Positions 52,544 through 62,151 are shown, numbered from the stretch's first letter. The stretch is DNA of 64,000 bases from Porphyromonas pogonae (GCF_036320655.1 NZ_CP143258.1:62001-126000), one strand, 5' to 3'. Numbers and translations are program-made. Notes: generated from the letters alone by a model not told the origin.

Positions 52544-53836
52544 TCAGATGCCAAATACGGCTTTGATTCTATCGGTATAGTCGAGCTTCTCCCATGTAAA
52601 GAGCTCCACGTTACATTCCAGTATTCCTCTGTGATAAGTAGGGAAATACTTGGTTACCGTCTGAGGTTCACGACCAAAGTGTCCATAAGCTGCGGTTTCT
52701 TCATAGATGGGATTGCGCAACTTGAGCCTTTGCTCAATGGCATAAGGCCGAAGATCGAAGATTTCGGTAATCTTCTCAGCTATCTCACTATCAGTCATAT
52801 CCACATGAGCGGTGTCATTGGTCTTTACAAATACATTGATAGGCTCTGCCACACCTATGGCATAGGAGAGTTGCACCATCATCTCGTCAGCTATGCCGGC
52901 AGCCACCATGTTTTTGGCGATGTGGCGGGCAGCATATGCAGCAGAGCGGTCGACTTTGGAAGGGTCTTTGCCTGAGAATGCACCCCCACCATGCGAAGCC
53001 TTACCACCATACGTATCTACAATAATTTTACGACCGGTGAGCCCTGTATCGCCATGCGGACCTCCGATGACAAACTTACCTGTGGGATTTACATATAGCT
53101 TGATGTCGCCATGAAAAAGATTGGCCACCTTGTGATTGTACGAGTCTCTTACGCGTGGCAAAAGAATATCTACGATATCCTTGCGTATCTGATCCTGCAT
53201 AGCTTTATCGGCGATAAGGCGTGCCTCATCGGTATCTTCGGAGGGCTGTACAAACTCATCGTGCTGTGTGCTGATAACAATAGTATCGATGCGCTCGGGC
53301 TTACCGACATCATTGTACTCTACAGTCACCTGACTTTTTGCATCAGGCCTGAGATAAGGCATGAGAGCCGGTTCATTCTTGCGGATATTGGCGAGTTCGA
53401 GCAGTAAAGCATGAGCAAGGTCTATGGGCAACGGCATGAAACTCGGGGTCTCCTTAGTGGCATACCCAAACATCATCCCTTGGTCGCCTGCGCCTTGGTT
53501 CTCTAGATCACAACGCTCTACACCACGATTGATATCGGCGCTTTGCTCATGGATAGATGATAATATACCACAGCTTACCGACTCGAAACAATACTCACTC
53601 TTGGTGTAACCGATCCTTTTGATCACATCACGTGTAGTAGTCTGCACATCTACATAGGCCTGACTTTTGACTTCACCGGCCAGAACTACCTGCCCTGTAG
53701 TCACAAGGGTTTCGCATGCTACTTTTGACTCCGGATCGGCTGCCATGAACCTATCCAGTATAGCATCGGATATCTGATCCGCTACTTTATCGGGATGTCC
53801 TTCGGACACAGACTCCGATGTAAACAAATAACTCAT
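52544..53836 (-). CDS. metK: S-adenosylmethionine synthetase
   Basis: MetK makes SAM from methionine and ATP. The 430-residue protein has GHPDK (13-17) in the methionine/ATP site, [12 protein letters not shown] near residue 116 and the glycine-rich [18 protein letters not shown] loop in the middle. Length is slightly longer than E. coli MetK, as usual in Bacteroidetes. It is transcribed alone from a promoter at 54023-54016 through a leader of about 170 bases with a SAM-II-like structure and an intrinsic terminator, so its expression is probably reduced when SAM is abundant. Confidence 0.96.
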   Translation of the reverse strand: MSYLFTSESVSEGHPDKVADQISDAILDRFMAADPESKVACETLVTTGQVVLAGEVKSQAYVDVQTTTRDVIKRIGYTKSEYCFESVSCGILSSIHEQSADINRGVERCDLENQGAGDQGMMFGYATKETPSFMPLPIDLAHALLLELANIRKNEPALMPYLRPDAKSQVTVEYNDVGKPERIDTIVISTQHDEFVQPSEDTDEARLIADKAMQDQIRKDIVDILLPRVRDSYNHKVANLFHGDIKLYVNPTGKFVIGGPHGDTGLTGRKIIVDTYGGKASHGGGAFSGKDPSKVDRSAAYAARHIAKNMVAAGIADEMMVQLSYAIGVAEPINVFVKTNDTAHVDMTDSEIAEKITEIFDLRPYAIEQRLKLRNPIYEETAAYGHFGREPQTVTKYFPTYHRGILECNVELFTWEKLDYTDRIKAVFGI

Positions 53837-53862
53837 ATACGTCTTATAATTATAGTTATAAC

Positions 53863-53892
53863 AAAAAAAATACGTTACTCTCTGTAACGTAT
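53863..53892 (-). terminator. Intrinsic terminator in the metK leader (attenuator)
   Basis: ATACGTTAC and GTAACGTAT form a perfect 9-bp stem with a 5-base loop. On the minus strand the stem is followed by seven or more T (53869-53863). It lies between the metK promoter and the ATG, so it would end transcription before the gene unless prevented. Confidence 0.82.
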
Positions 53893-53950
53893 CAGACGAA
53901 TTTACCGGAAGTGCTAAGCTTAAAGGTTTTCAAGAAGTGAAAACAGAAAA

Positions 53951-53998
53951 GTTTTAGCATTTTTTCTCGTGGTTGCAAGCGTTACAAATCCGTCCACG
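53951..53998 (-). promoter_or_regulatory. SAM-II-like riboswitch candidate upstream of metK
   Basis: In the minus-strand RNA, CGUGG (53998-53994) pairs with CCACG (53972-53968) as P1. The loop contains GGAUUUG and GCUUGCAA, and the 3' side reads AGAAAAAAUGCUAAAAC. These elements appear in the same order as in the SAM-II aptamer (GAUUU, GCAA before the second P1 strand, and GCUAAAA in the tail). The second helix of the pseudoknot is only partly complementary here (GCUU with AAUGC needs a bulge), which lowers certainty. Position before metK and an attenuator fits a SAM sensor. Confidence 0.6.
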
Positions 53999-54015
53999 TC
54001 TCAGAGAGAACTCTG

Positions 54016-54023
54016 CAAAGTTA
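54016..54023 (-). promoter_or_regulatory. -7 box of metK
   Basis: The minus strand reads TAACTTTG, an exact TAnnTTTG match. It places the aptamer and attenuator within the first 150 bases of the transcript. Confidence 0.65.
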
Positions 54024-54205
54024 CTCTTTTTTATCGAAATCGTATATATTTCTGCATATTATGGATGAAAATCTTGCAAAATCCCTATATATATGTATAC
54101 GTATAAAATGTATAGGGCTGTCATGGTATCAGCCACAAACAGCCCTACGGATTATTGTTTTATAAATTGGATAGAGTTTTTACATCACATGAGAGTGGAA
54201 GCTTC

Positions 54206-55069
54206 TCAAGGTTTGCAGACAACTACCTGTGCCCAATTGTTAAGGGTATGCTCTTCTACGGGAATTAACCCCAGTAATGAAGCTTTGGAACGGATCAGCT
54301 CACAATCCTCTTGATAGAACCCACTAAACACGATACGCCCGCCGGGTGCTAGCACCTTGTCATACTGATCCATGTCTGCCAATAAGATATTGCGAGTAAT
54401 ATTTGCCAAAATCACATCGAACAGTCCAAGCCCTTCAAGAGCTGTTGCATCCCCTTCAATAGGTACTATGTTTTGAACATGATTGAGTCGAGCATTCTCG
54501 CACACATTCTGATAAGCCCAATGATCAATATCTATAGCAGTTAGGTTATTAGCACCCAACTTAAGAGCAAGTATGCCCAACACGCCGGTTCCGCAGCCCA
54601 TATCAAGTACCTTGGCTCCTTGCACATCGTGTTCCATGAGATAGGTAATCATGAGAGATGTGGTCTCATGATTGCCTGTCCCAAATGCCATCTTGGGAGA
54701 TATAACAATCTCCGCTTCTGCATTTGGAGCTTCAGGGTGAAAAGGTGCCCGTATGACGCAACGCCCCCCAAGGAATTCTATGGGTTGGAAATAATTTTTC
54801 TCCCATTCTTCATTCCAGTTGATATCGGGTTGCTCTTCGGAACTAATGGCAAAAACCACTCCTTCGATCGGGAAAGACTGCAAGATGCCATGAAGCGCAA
54901 CATCATCTTTTTGTAAAGCCGGGATGTAAGCTTTGAGAACTCCATCGGAAGTATCGAAGCTTTCGAACCCCAACGGTGCAATAAGGTCGGATAAGATGTC
55001 GAACAAAGTGTCGGACTCTGTACCGAGAGGATTGGACAAGATAGAGAATGTATCGCAGATATAAACCAT
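54206..55069 (-). CDS. prmA: Ribosomal protein L11 methyltransferase
   Basis: PrmA methylates lysines and the N-terminus of ribosomal protein L11 with SAM. The 287-residue protein has a variable N-terminal domain, then the SAM-binding motif KVLDMGCGTGVLGI near residue 153, followed by TAIDIDHWAYQNVCENARLN and the NPPY-like motif VILANITRN. Length is normal. It lies 20 bases downstream of lipA and is probably co-transcribed with it. Confidence 0.93.
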   Translation of the reverse strand: MVYICDTFSILSNPLGTESDTLFDILSDLIAPLGFESFDTSDGVLKAYIPALQKDDVALHGILQSFPIEGVVFAISSEEQPDINWNEEWEKNYFQPIEFLGGRCVIRAPFHPEAPNAEAEIVISPKMAFGTGNHETTSLMITYLMEHDVQGAKVLDMGCGTGVLGILALKLGANNLTAIDIDHWAYQNVCENARLNHVQNIVPIEGDATALEGLGLFDVILANITRNILLADMDQYDKVLAPGGRIVFSGFYQEDCELIRSKASLLGLIPVEEHTLNNWAQVVVCKP

Positions 55070-55089
55070 GTATTGAGATGTAAAAGTAA

Positions 55090-55935
55090 TTATACGTGAC
55101 GTTCCGCATGATAAGACGACCGCACCAAGGGTGCACTCTCAATCTTACGAAAACCTTTTTCCAGCCCTATAAGTCTGAGCTTCTCAAACTGCTCGGGACT
55201 TACATACTCCGCTACGGGCAGATGCTTACGAGTAGGTTGCAGGTACTGTCCTATAGTAATGATAGAGACCCCCATAGCCAAAGCATCATCCATGAGTTGC
55301 ATTACTTCCTCTTCGGTCTCGCCCAAGCCAAGCATCATCCCTGTTTTGGCAGGAATGCCTGACTGTGCTATCCTCCGGAGCACACTTAAACTCACATCAT
55401 AGGTAGCTACGCTGCGTACATTGGGAGTGAGGCGTCGTACCGTCTCCAAATTGTGAGAGATTATATTCGGCTTCGTCTCAATGATCTTGTCTACGAGCTC
55501 TAGGTCACCACGAAAATCGGGGATCAGTACTTCTATCGTTACCGTGGGGTTTACTCTCTTGATCTCCCTGATCGTGTTTACCCAATGTTGGGCTCCATAG
55601 TCGGGGAGGTCATCACGATCCACGCTTGTGATCACTGCATGGCGCAACTTCATCAGCCTGACGCTTTCCGCCAAGTTTTTAGGCTCATCAGGATTGAGGG
55701 GTTTGGGTCTGCCCGTAAGGGTATTACAGAACTTACAAGCCCGGGTACATATCTCTCCGCCTATCATAAACGTAGCGGTACCATGGCTCCAGCACTCACC
55801 CATATTGGGGCACTTGCCACTGGAGCATATTGTGTGGAGACAATGTCCTTCTACCACTTTTTTGGTGTGCGTAAAGGTGGAATTGTCTCCTAATTTTATC
55901 TTTAGCCAGTCCGGCTTTTTTACATGTGGAGGCAC
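55090..55935 (-). CDS. lipA: Lipoyl synthase
   Basis: LipA inserts two sulfur atoms into protein-bound octanoyl groups by radical SAM chemistry. The 281-residue protein has both cluster motifs: the auxiliary C-x4-C-x5-C (Cys37, Cys42, Cys48 in CSSGKCPNMGEC) and the radical SAM C-x3-C-x2-C (Cys63, Cys67, Cys70 in CTRACKFC). The start is a GTG at 55935, which gives MPPHVKKPDWLKIKLG, the family N-terminus. prmA follows. The dpp4 gene ends 36 bases upstream on the same strand. Confidence 0.95.
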   Translation of the reverse strand: MPPHVKKPDWLKIKLGDNSTFTHTKKVVEGHCLHTICSSGKCPNMGECWSHGTATFMIGGEICTRACKFCNTLTGRPKPLNPDEPKNLAESVRLMKLRHAVITSVDRDDLPDYGAQHWVNTIREIKRVNPTVTIEVLIPDFRGDLELVDKIIETKPNIISHNLETVRRLTPNVRSVATYDVSLSVLRRIAQSGIPAKTGMMLGLGETEEEVMQLMDDALAMGVSIITIGQYLQPTRKHLPVAEYVSPEQFEKLRLIGLEKGFRKIESAPLVRSSYHAERHV

Positions 55936-55971
55936 AATTATAATAGTATTTACTTTGTGGGTTAAAAAGGA

Positions 55972-58146
55972 TTAAAGGTTCTTGAGCACGAAGTCTGCCA
56001 TACGCGTATAAAGATGATTGCGCGTATGGCCGCCATAGATACCGTGATTTTTATCGGTATAAATAGCTGTTTCATACTGTATATTACTCTGAACCATCGC
56101 TTCCGTTACATACATATAGTTTTGGAGATGCACGTTATCATCGGCACTTCCATGTATAAGAAGCAGATTTCCTTTGAGATTGTTTACAACGCCCAATACC
56201 GAAGTCTCCTTATAGCCTTGAGGATTCTGCTTGGGCGTGCGCATATATCGCTCCGTATAGATCGTATCGTAGAAGTGCCAGTCGGTGGGAGCTGCTACGG
56301 CGATACCGGCTTTGAACACACCATTGCCGCGTGACATACACATGAGCGTAGTATACCCGCCGAAACTCCACCCCCAGATACCGATGCGTGATGCATCTAC
56401 ATAAGGCAAAGCTCCCAAGCTCTTGGCTGCAGCGATCTGGTCGTCACTCTCAAGGATACCCAGTCGCAAATAAGTACACTTACGCCATGCTTCACCTCTG
56501 GCACCGGTGCCTCTGCCGTCTACACAGGCTACTATATAACCTTGGTTGGCAAGGTAGTATTCCCATCCGAAGTCATACTTATCCAGTACTTCCTGAGAGT
56601 TAGGCCCACTATATTGCACCATGAGCACGGGGTATTTCTTGGCGGAGTCGAAATTCTTAGGCCTTAGTATCCAAGCGTTCAGGTCATCGCCCACACCGTT
56701 TTTGAGCGTTATAAATTCCTTTTGTCCGAAATTGTATTGCTCAAGAAATGTATTGAGCTTGGCATTATCCTCCAGCACACGCAGAGGCGTGGTCTTGCCG
56801 GTGGCATATACAGCGGTTACTGAAGGTGTGTTGATATTACTGTAAGTATTGAAGTAATAAGCCATATTACTGCTAAAGATGGCATTGTTGGTTCCCTCCT
56901 CGGTACTCAGCTTAGTTTTGTTCCCCTTGGCATCTACTTTATATACGCTACGGCGCATAGGGCTCTCCTCTGCCGACTGATAATAGACGTTGCCCTTACC
57001 ATCCATGCCGTAATACTCCGTTACATCCCAATTACCCTGAGTGATCTGTCGCTGCTCCACTCCTTTGGAGCTGTAGAGCCCAATGTGTGAATAACCGCTT
57101 TTTTCACTGATATAAACAAACCCATTGGGGATAAATTCTATCTTGTTGATATGTTTATTATCTATATAAGCTTTATTCTTCTCCTGAAATACCATCTTGG
57201 GGATAAGAGTTTGCGGATGCACATAGTACATCTTAAAATCATTCTGATCACGATTCAGCGTCATTACAGCCAAAGCATCCGCTTCTTTAGTAAAGGCGAT
57301 ACGCGGGATATAATCATCAGGAGTGAGTCCCAGATTTACATTTTTCGTACTTCTATCCCCTACATTATATATAAATAGTGTAACGATAGAATTCGGTTCT
57401 CCAGCCTTAGGGTATTTGTACGAGTAATCCACAGGATAAAGAGAACCCATATATATAGGCATATTATATTGTGGCACCTTGGTTTCGTCCGAGCGCACAT
57501 AGCTGAGGTAGTTATTATCGGCACTCCAAGACATCAGGTTGGTCACTTCGAACTCTTCTTCATACACCCAGTCGGTAGCGCCGTTAATTATACTGTTGAA
57601 CTTACCATCATCCGTAACCTGTACTTCTGTATCAAAATCAAATTTCTTGATAAAGATATTATTGTCACGCACAAAAGCCACCATACGACCATCAGGGCTA
57701 AAGGTAGGTATCATCACCTTGCCTTTCTGCTTACTCAGTGGCTCTACACGGTTGCGACGCACATCATAATGAAAGGCATCGAAGCGTGATGATCTGCGAT
57801 AAATAGGTTCCGTATCAGTATATAATAAGATATGAAGTCCGTTGTCACTGATCTCATAATCATCGAATTTGTCGAAGGTGCACTCATGGGCTGTCTTCAC
57901 GCTGAATAGAGTATCAGTGAGCTTGCCTGTGGCAAAACTATATTTTAGTATCGCCTTGCGGTCAGGGCTCGTTATAGTATAGTGCTCTCCATCTGGCATA
58001 GAGCGAAAGCCCTTTCCTGCTCCTCTGGCATAGAAGACTCCGGATGTGATATCTCTGATTTCTATCTTCTTAGAACCGTTCTGAGCCATGAGAGGCAGGC
58101 TCATCAACGCGATAATAAATAAGGTAAAAGATATTTTCTTGTTCAT
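55972..58146 (-). CDS. Dipeptidyl peptidase IV (S9 family)
   Basis: DPP-IV removes X-Pro and X-Ala dipeptides from peptide N-termini. The 724-residue protein has a signal peptide (about 1-22), an eight-bladed beta-propeller and a C-terminal alpha/beta hydrolase domain. The catalytic triad is Ser594 (GWSFGGY), Asp669 (GSADDNVH) and His701 (DKNHGIYG), each one residue beyond the P. gingivalis DPP-IV positions. The glutamates that bind the substrate amino terminus are in VYEEEFEV (Glu196-198). It should act in the periplasm or on the surface in peptide nutrition. An exact -7 box is at 58185-58192. Confidence 0.95.
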   Translation of the reverse strand: MNKKISFTLFIIALMSLPLMAQNGSKKIEIRDITSGVFYARGAGKGFRSMPDGEHYTITSPDRKAILKYSFATGKLTDTLFSVKTAHECTFDKFDDYEISDNGLHILLYTDTEPIYRRSSRFDAFHYDVRRNRVEPLSKQKGKVMIPTFSPDGRMVAFVRDNNIFIKKFDFDTEVQVTDDGKFNSIINGATDWVYEEEFEVTNLMSWSADNNYLSYVRSDETKVPQYNMPIYMGSLYPVDYSYKYPKAGEPNSIVTLFIYNVGDRSTKNVNLGLTPDDYIPRIAFTKEADALAVMTLNRDQNDFKMYYVHPQTLIPKMVFQEKNKAYIDNKHINKIEFIPNGFVYISEKSGYSHIGLYSSKGVEQRQITQGNWDVTEYYGMDGKGNVYYQSAEESPMRRSVYKVDAKGNKTKLSTEEGTNNAIFSSNMAYYFNTYSNINTPSVTAVYATGKTTPLRVLEDNAKLNTFLEQYNFGQKEFITLKNGVGDDLNAWILRPKNFDSAKKYPVLMVQYSGPNSQEVLDKYDFGWEYYLANQGYIVACVDGRGTGARGEAWRKCTYLRLGILESDDQIAAAKSLGALPYVDASRIGIWGWSFGGYTTLMCMSRGNGVFKAGIAVAAPTDWHFYDTIYTERYMRTPKQNPQGYKETSVLGVVNNLKGNLLLIHGSADDNVHLQNYMYVTEAMVQSNIQYETAIYTDKNHGIYGGHTRNHLYTRMADFVLKNL

Positions 58147-58184
58147 TGTATTATACTAAATGTTTTTGATCAAAGAGGTTCCCA

Positions 58185-58192
58185 CAAAGATA
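58185..58192 (-). promoter_or_regulatory. -7 box of the DPP-IV gene
   Basis: The minus strand reads TATCTTTG, an exact TAnnTTTG match 38 bases before the ATG at 58146. Confidence 0.65.
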
Positions 58193-58295
58193 CAACTTCC
58201 ACCGAAAGCAAACTGCCAAATCGAAACTTATATACACCTCAACTTGTTAAAACTTTATAAATAAACGGATTGCGAAACACATAAACCCAACAATC

Positions 58296-58847
58296 ATGAA
58301 AGTAGAGAAGAAAATCATTGTAGCCACGCTGGCTTTTACAGGGCTTATTACATTAATGGCAGGGTGCGGATCACAAAAACCGCCGAAAGCCGTACCCGTG
58401 ACAAACTTCGACAAAGATCGGTATCTTGGCAAATGGTATGAGATTGCAAGGTTTGATTTCTCATTCGAACGCAACCTCAACAACACTACAGCCAACTATT
58501 CGCTCAATAAAGACGGCTCCATCAGAGTTATTAACAAAGGATACAATTATAAAAAGAAACATTGGTCCGAATCCACAGGTAAGGCCAAATTTGTGGGAGA
58601 CCCCACAGTAGCCATGCTCAAGGTTTCGTTCTTCGGGCCTTTTTATTCAGGATACAATGTTATAGATCTTGACGATGACTACAGATATGCTTTGATCGCA
58701 GGCAAAAGCCTCGATTACCTCTGGATCTTATCACGTGAGACTACCATTCCGGCCAAGATCAAGGACCGCTTTCTCAAAAAAGCCGTGGAAATAGGATTCG
58801 ATGTAGATAAGCTTATCTGGGTAGAGCATACGCCGGCAAATAAATAG
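58296..58847 (+). CDS. Lipocalin family lipoprotein (Blc-like)
   Basis: The 183-residue protein has a lipoprotein signal with LMAGC (Cys24) and the lipocalin GxW motif in YLGKWYEIARFD (GKW at 45-47). A barrel follows with YALIAGKSLDYLWILSR near 130-146. Bacterial lipocalins such as Blc sit in the outer membrane and bind lysophospholipids or other lipids. It is divergent from the DPP-IV gene and alone in its unit. Length fits the family. Confidence 0.9.
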   Translation: MKVEKKIIVATLAFTGLITLMAGCGSQKPPKAVPVTNFDKDRYLGKWYEIARFDFSFERNLNNTTANYSLNKDGSIRVINKGYNYKKKHWSESTGKAKFVGDPTVAMLKVSFFGPFYSGYNVIDLDDDYRYALIAGKSLDYLWILSRETTIPAKIKDRFLKKAVEIGFDVDKLIWVEHTPANK

Positions 58848-58954
58848 CAATATACCCTGATTTTATCGCCCAAATAGTATCATTGGCACATGATAAAGCT
58901 GTATAAAGCGAACTTTATGTGCTTCAAATGATGCTTCTTTATTCATTAAGTGTA

Positions 58955-58962
58955 TATATTTG
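58955..58962 (+). promoter_or_regulatory. -7 box of the 59004-62898 gene cluster
   Basis: TATATTTG is an exact TAnnTTTG match 41 bases before the ATG at 59004. The five genes that follow are separated by 11-19 bases and could form one operon. Confidence 0.6.
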
Positions 58963-59003
58963 ATGTTTTTTCTTAAATTTGTCTAAACTGAAAGACGATC
59001 TCT

Positions 59004-59846
59004 ATGGATACAAATCTTATAAATCGACTCTACGCAAGCTGTAATGAGATAGAATTACAGCTTAGCAAGTTGGCGGACGGAGACAAATCCGAACGCAAAG
59101 AGTGTATCAATATAATAGAAAGACTTCAGCGTATCAGCACAGAAGCTCTGGAGTTGTTATACTCTCATACGGCTACTTACCTCGAGACCAAATCCGGCAC
59201 ACATGACTTGGTACGGGAGCAGCACGGCGAGGAGGTCATAGTTTCAAAAGAGGACTTTATCAATGCCTCTACAGCCCCTACTATGGTAGATGCTGAGACA
59301 TTGTGTGATGAGGAGCGAGAACAAAAGCATGCAACACAACAACCGACATGCCTCACCGAACCTCCTCATTATATTGACCCTGAAGTTGAGCAGGAAGAGC
59401 CTGTCTCAGCAGATGAGAGCCCTGAGGAGCCAACGATGCTTCAGGACAAAGAGCAAACCTGCACCGATACTCCCCTGACCTCGCATAGCTCTGTCATGGA
59501 TGATACTTCCGAGACAAACACCCCCACGGATGAGAAGAAAACATCAGTGACAAGGGCATATATGGTACATTGCGAAACGGCTCCGTCAACTAAAACTCCT
59601 ACCACAGACGTATTCGAGCTTAAACGACTGGTTCCTATCATGGACTATTACCGATTTTTCAAAGAGCTATTCGGAAACGATGCTGAAAAAATCAAAACAG
59701 CCATGGAGCTCATCAGCAATGAGACCGATTACGAAAAATGCGCCGAGATGCTGACAGAAAATTATCACTGGAACCCCAAAAAGCCGGAGACTAAAGAGTT
59801 CCTCCAAGTTGTAGAGAAATATTATAAACGTAAAAGCGTTCTTTGA
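59004..59846 (+). CDS. Unknown protein with helical ends and acidic low-complexity centre
   Basis: I do not recognise this 280-residue protein. Residues 1-60 are helical and may form a coiled coil. Residues about 85-200 are acidic and rich in Glu, Thr, Pro and Ser with no apparent fold. Residues 205-280 form a conserved-looking helical domain (FELKRLVPIMDYYRFFKELF and WNPKKPETKEFLQVVEKY). There is no signal peptide, so it is cytoplasmic. It is first in a cluster with rsmI (19-base gap), which hints at a link to translation or growth but does not prove it. Confidence 0.75.
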   Translation: MDTNLINRLYASCNEIELQLSKLADGDKSERKECINIIERLQRISTEALELLYSHTATYLETKSGTHDLVREQHGEEVIVSKEDFINASTAPTMVDAETLCDEEREQKHATQQPTCLTEPPHYIDPEVEQEEPVSADESPEEPTMLQDKEQTCTDTPLTSHSSVMDDTSETNTPTDEKKTSVTRAYMVHCETAPSTKTPTTDVFELKRLVPIMDYYRFFKELFGNDAEKIKTAMELISNETDYEKCAEMLTENYHWNPKKPETKEFLQVVEKYYKRKSVL

Positions 59847-59865
59847 ATAAAACCCTGATTATAAA

Positions 59866-60558
59866 ATGGCAAAGCTCACTCTTGTACCTACACCTATAGG
59901 CAATCTTGAGGATATTACTCTCAGAGCCATCCGTGTGTTGAAGGAGAGTGACCTGATCTTGGCAGAAGACACCCGCACCAGCAAGGTGCTTCTGAATCAC
60001 TATGAAATCAAATGTCCCATGCTTAGTCACCATAAATTTAATGAGCATAAGACAGTGGATTCTATAGCCCAACGTATTGATGCGGGAGAAAACATAGCCC
60101 TGATTACCGATGCAGGTACACCGGGTATAAGTGATCCCGGTTTTTTGCTGGTGAGAGAGTGTGTAAGCCGTGGTATAGAAGTAGAGTGCCTGCCGGGAGC
60201 CACTGCCTTTGTACCGGCTCTGGTATCCTCAGGACTACCGGCAGACAAATTTATATTTGAGGGATTTCTTCCCGTCAAGAAAGGTCGCCAAACCAAAATG
60301 AGACATATGGCTCAGGAGGACAAAACGGTGATTATATACGAATCGCCATACCGCGTACTCAAAACACTCACGCAACTTGCAGATTTTTATAACCCGGAAA
60401 CTCCCGCAGCAGCAATGCGAGAGATAAGTAAGCTACACGAACAAACTGTAAGAGGCTCCCTGCAAGAACTCATTGCTCACTTTACGGTCCATGAGCCTCG
60501 CGGTGAATTTGTAATCGTAATAGGAAGAAATCAGATATTGGATAATAATACTAACTAA
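59866..60558 (+). CDS. rsmI: 16S rRNA (cytidine(1402)-2'-O)-methyltransferase
   Basis: RsmI methylates the ribose of C1402 in the decoding centre of 16S rRNA. The 230-residue protein has the tetrapyrrole methylase-like fold with LVPTPIGNLEDITLRAIRVL (residues 5-24), AEDTRTSKVLLNHY near 35, ITDAGTPGISDPGFLLV near 82 and FEGFLPVKKGR near 132. Length is typical of Bacteroidetes RsmI, which lack the C-terminal extension. Confidence 0.94.
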   Translation: MAKLTLVPTPIGNLEDITLRAIRVLKESDLILAEDTRTSKVLLNHYEIKCPMLSHHKFNEHKTVDSIAQRIDAGENIALITDAGTPGISDPGFLLVRECVSRGIEVECLPGATAFVPALVSSGLPADKFIFEGFLPVKKGRQTKMRHMAQEDKTVIIYESPYRVLKTLTQLADFYNPETPAAAMREISKLHEQTVRGSLQELIAHFTVHEPRGEFVIVIGRNQILDNNTN

Positions 60559-60569
60559 TTAATACGAAT

Positions 60570-61424
60570 ATGAAGAAGAATTTATTGGTAGCAGGTGCTA
60601 TGGTATTGGCTTTGGCATCTTGCGGAAAAAATTCAAAGTCGTACAAAGATCTTAAGGTTCAATACGACTCTATAGCCCTCGTCAACCAAAACTACGAGCA
60701 AGACCTGAGAGAAACAGACTCTTTGGTGGCTTCCGTATTGACAAACTTTCAGGAGATATCTGCTGTAGAAGGCATGATCAACGTAAACCCCATGAAGGGC
60801 GATATGAAGATGAGCGACAAAGATCGTATCAAGGACAACATGCAGCTCATCAGCGATAAACTACAGGCCAGCAACAATGCCATCAACGAACTCAACGAAA
60901 AACTTGCCAAAAGCGGTAAAGAAAATTACAGACTGCGCAATACACTGAACGCTCTCAAAAAACAACTCGAAGATCAGAAAGCACGTGTAACCCAGCTGAC
61001 CGAAGAACTCAAGAGAAAAGACATTGCTATCGGCTCTTTGGATTCAATGGTAAACAACCTGCATGGCGATGTATCACGCCTCAACGAAGCTACTGCTAAG
61101 CAAGCTGCAGACCTCGCAGCTCAAGACAAAGCCCTCAATACAGTACGCTTCTGTATCGGTACTTCATCCGACCTCAAAGATATGAATCTGATGAAGAACG
61201 GACGTGTGGTGACAGAAAATGCCAACATGAATTACTTTACCACCACTGACATGCGAGAGCTCAGCCAGATACCTTTGATGTCCAAGAAAGCTAAGCTCCT
61301 GACCATACACCCCGCTTCTTCTTACGAGCTGGTACGTGGCAATGACAAAATGCTCACTCTAAGCATCAAGGATCCCAAAGCCTTCTGGAGTAGCACTAAA
61401 ATTTTGATTGTAGAAGTAGATTAA
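60570..61424 (+). CDS. Coiled-coil lipoprotein, hypothetical
   Basis: The 284-residue protein has a lipoprotein signal with LALASC (Cys18) and a long coiled coil at about residues 85-190 (KLQASNNAINELNEKLAKSG and QLEDQKARVTQLTEELKRKD). The C-terminal domain of about 90 residues contains RFCIGTSSDLKDMNLM. It should be anchored in the envelope facing the periplasm. Similar proteins occur in Bacteroidetes next to rsmI. No enzymatic motif is seen; a structural or scaffold role is plausible but unproven. Confidence 0.82.
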   Translation: MKKNLLVAGAMVLALASCGKNSKSYKDLKVQYDSIALVNQNYEQDLRETDSLVASVLTNFQEISAVEGMINVNPMKGDMKMSDKDRIKDNMQLISDKLQASNNAINELNEKLAKSGKENYRLRNTLNALKKQLEDQKARVTQLTEELKRKDIAIGSLDSMVNNLHGDVSRLNEATAKQAADLAAQDKALNTVRFCIGTSSDLKDMNLMKNGRVVTENANMNYFTTTDMRELSQIPLMSKKAKLLTIHPASSYELVRGNDKMLTLSIKDPKAFWSSTKILIVEVD

Positions 61425-61436
61425 GGAATTATCCGA

Positions 61437-62135
61437 ATGATCAAAAACATCTTTATTGATCTGGATGATACCCTGTGGGATACGTACCACAACAATAAAG
61501 AAAGTCTCGAAGAACTCTTTGACGCCCTCGATTGGGGGCGTTACTATGAGTCTTTCGAGACTTTTTTCTCTATCTACATGCCTCACAATGAATACCTGTG
61601 GGGGCAGTACAGACAGGGTAATATAGACAAGTCCACACTCATAGTAGAGCGCTTCAGACAACCGCTCAAAGGATATCTCGAGCTTTCGGATCATGAAATA
61701 CTAAGTCTGAACAAAGACTTCTTACTCACCACCGGTCGCAAGACCGGGCTGTGCGAAGGAGCTATTGAGGTGATGGAATACCTGCACAGATATTACAAAG
61801 TATATATCCTGAGCAACGGCTTCAGGGAAATACAGCAGGCCAAACTACACCATAGCGGGCTGGAGCCTTATGTGCATCAGATGATACTTTCCGAAGATGC
61901 AGGGATCAACAAGCCTCACAAGAAAATATTTGACTTTGCACTGATGAGAACCGCTTCCCGCCGTACGGAATCGATCATGATCGGAGACAGCTGGGAAGCA
62001 GATATCATAGGAGCTCACCAAGCCCAATTACCATCAGTATGGTACAATCCCAAAAAACAGAGTGTGCCGGCACAAAGTGTCTGTTCCCCCCTGCATATCA
62101 TAGAGCATCTCACCGAACTCACTCACATCTTTTAG
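61437..62135 (+). CDS. HAD-family pyrimidine 5'-nucleotidase (YjjG-like)
   Basis: The 232-residue HAD hydrolase has the nucleophile motif DLDDT (8-12), motif II in YILSNGFREIQ, motif III lysine in NKPHKKIFDFAL and motif IV GDSWEADIIGA. YjjG-type enzymes dephosphorylate noncanonical pyrimidine nucleotides and protect against mutagenic bases. It is 12 bases after the coiled-coil lipoprotein and 16 bases before recO. Substrate preference is inferred from the family. Confidence 0.88.
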   Translation: MIKNIFIDLDDTLWDTYHNNKESLEELFDALDWGRYYESFETFFSIYMPHNEYLWGQYRQGNIDKSTLIVERFRQPLKGYLELSDHEILSLNKDFLLTTGRKTGLCEGAIEVMEYLHRYYKVYILSNGFREIQQAKLHHSGLEPYVHQMILSEDAGINKPHKKIFDFALMRTASRRTESIMIGDSWEADIIGAHQAQLPSVWYNPKKQSVPAQSVCSPLHIIEHLTELTHIF

Positions 62136-62151
62136 AAACCTCACCCTTATT

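Larger units (their letters stand above)
53837..54205. other. metK leader and prmA downstream region
   Basis: This 369-base stretch holds the metK promoter, the riboswitch-like element and the attenuator in its left part. The right part, downstream of prmA, has no feature I can support. Confidence 0.7.

Noticed and set aside
53837-54023. SAM-I riboswitch in the metK leader
   Set aside because: The SAM-I core with its four-way junction and kink-turn is absent; the short element fits SAM-II-like RNA better.
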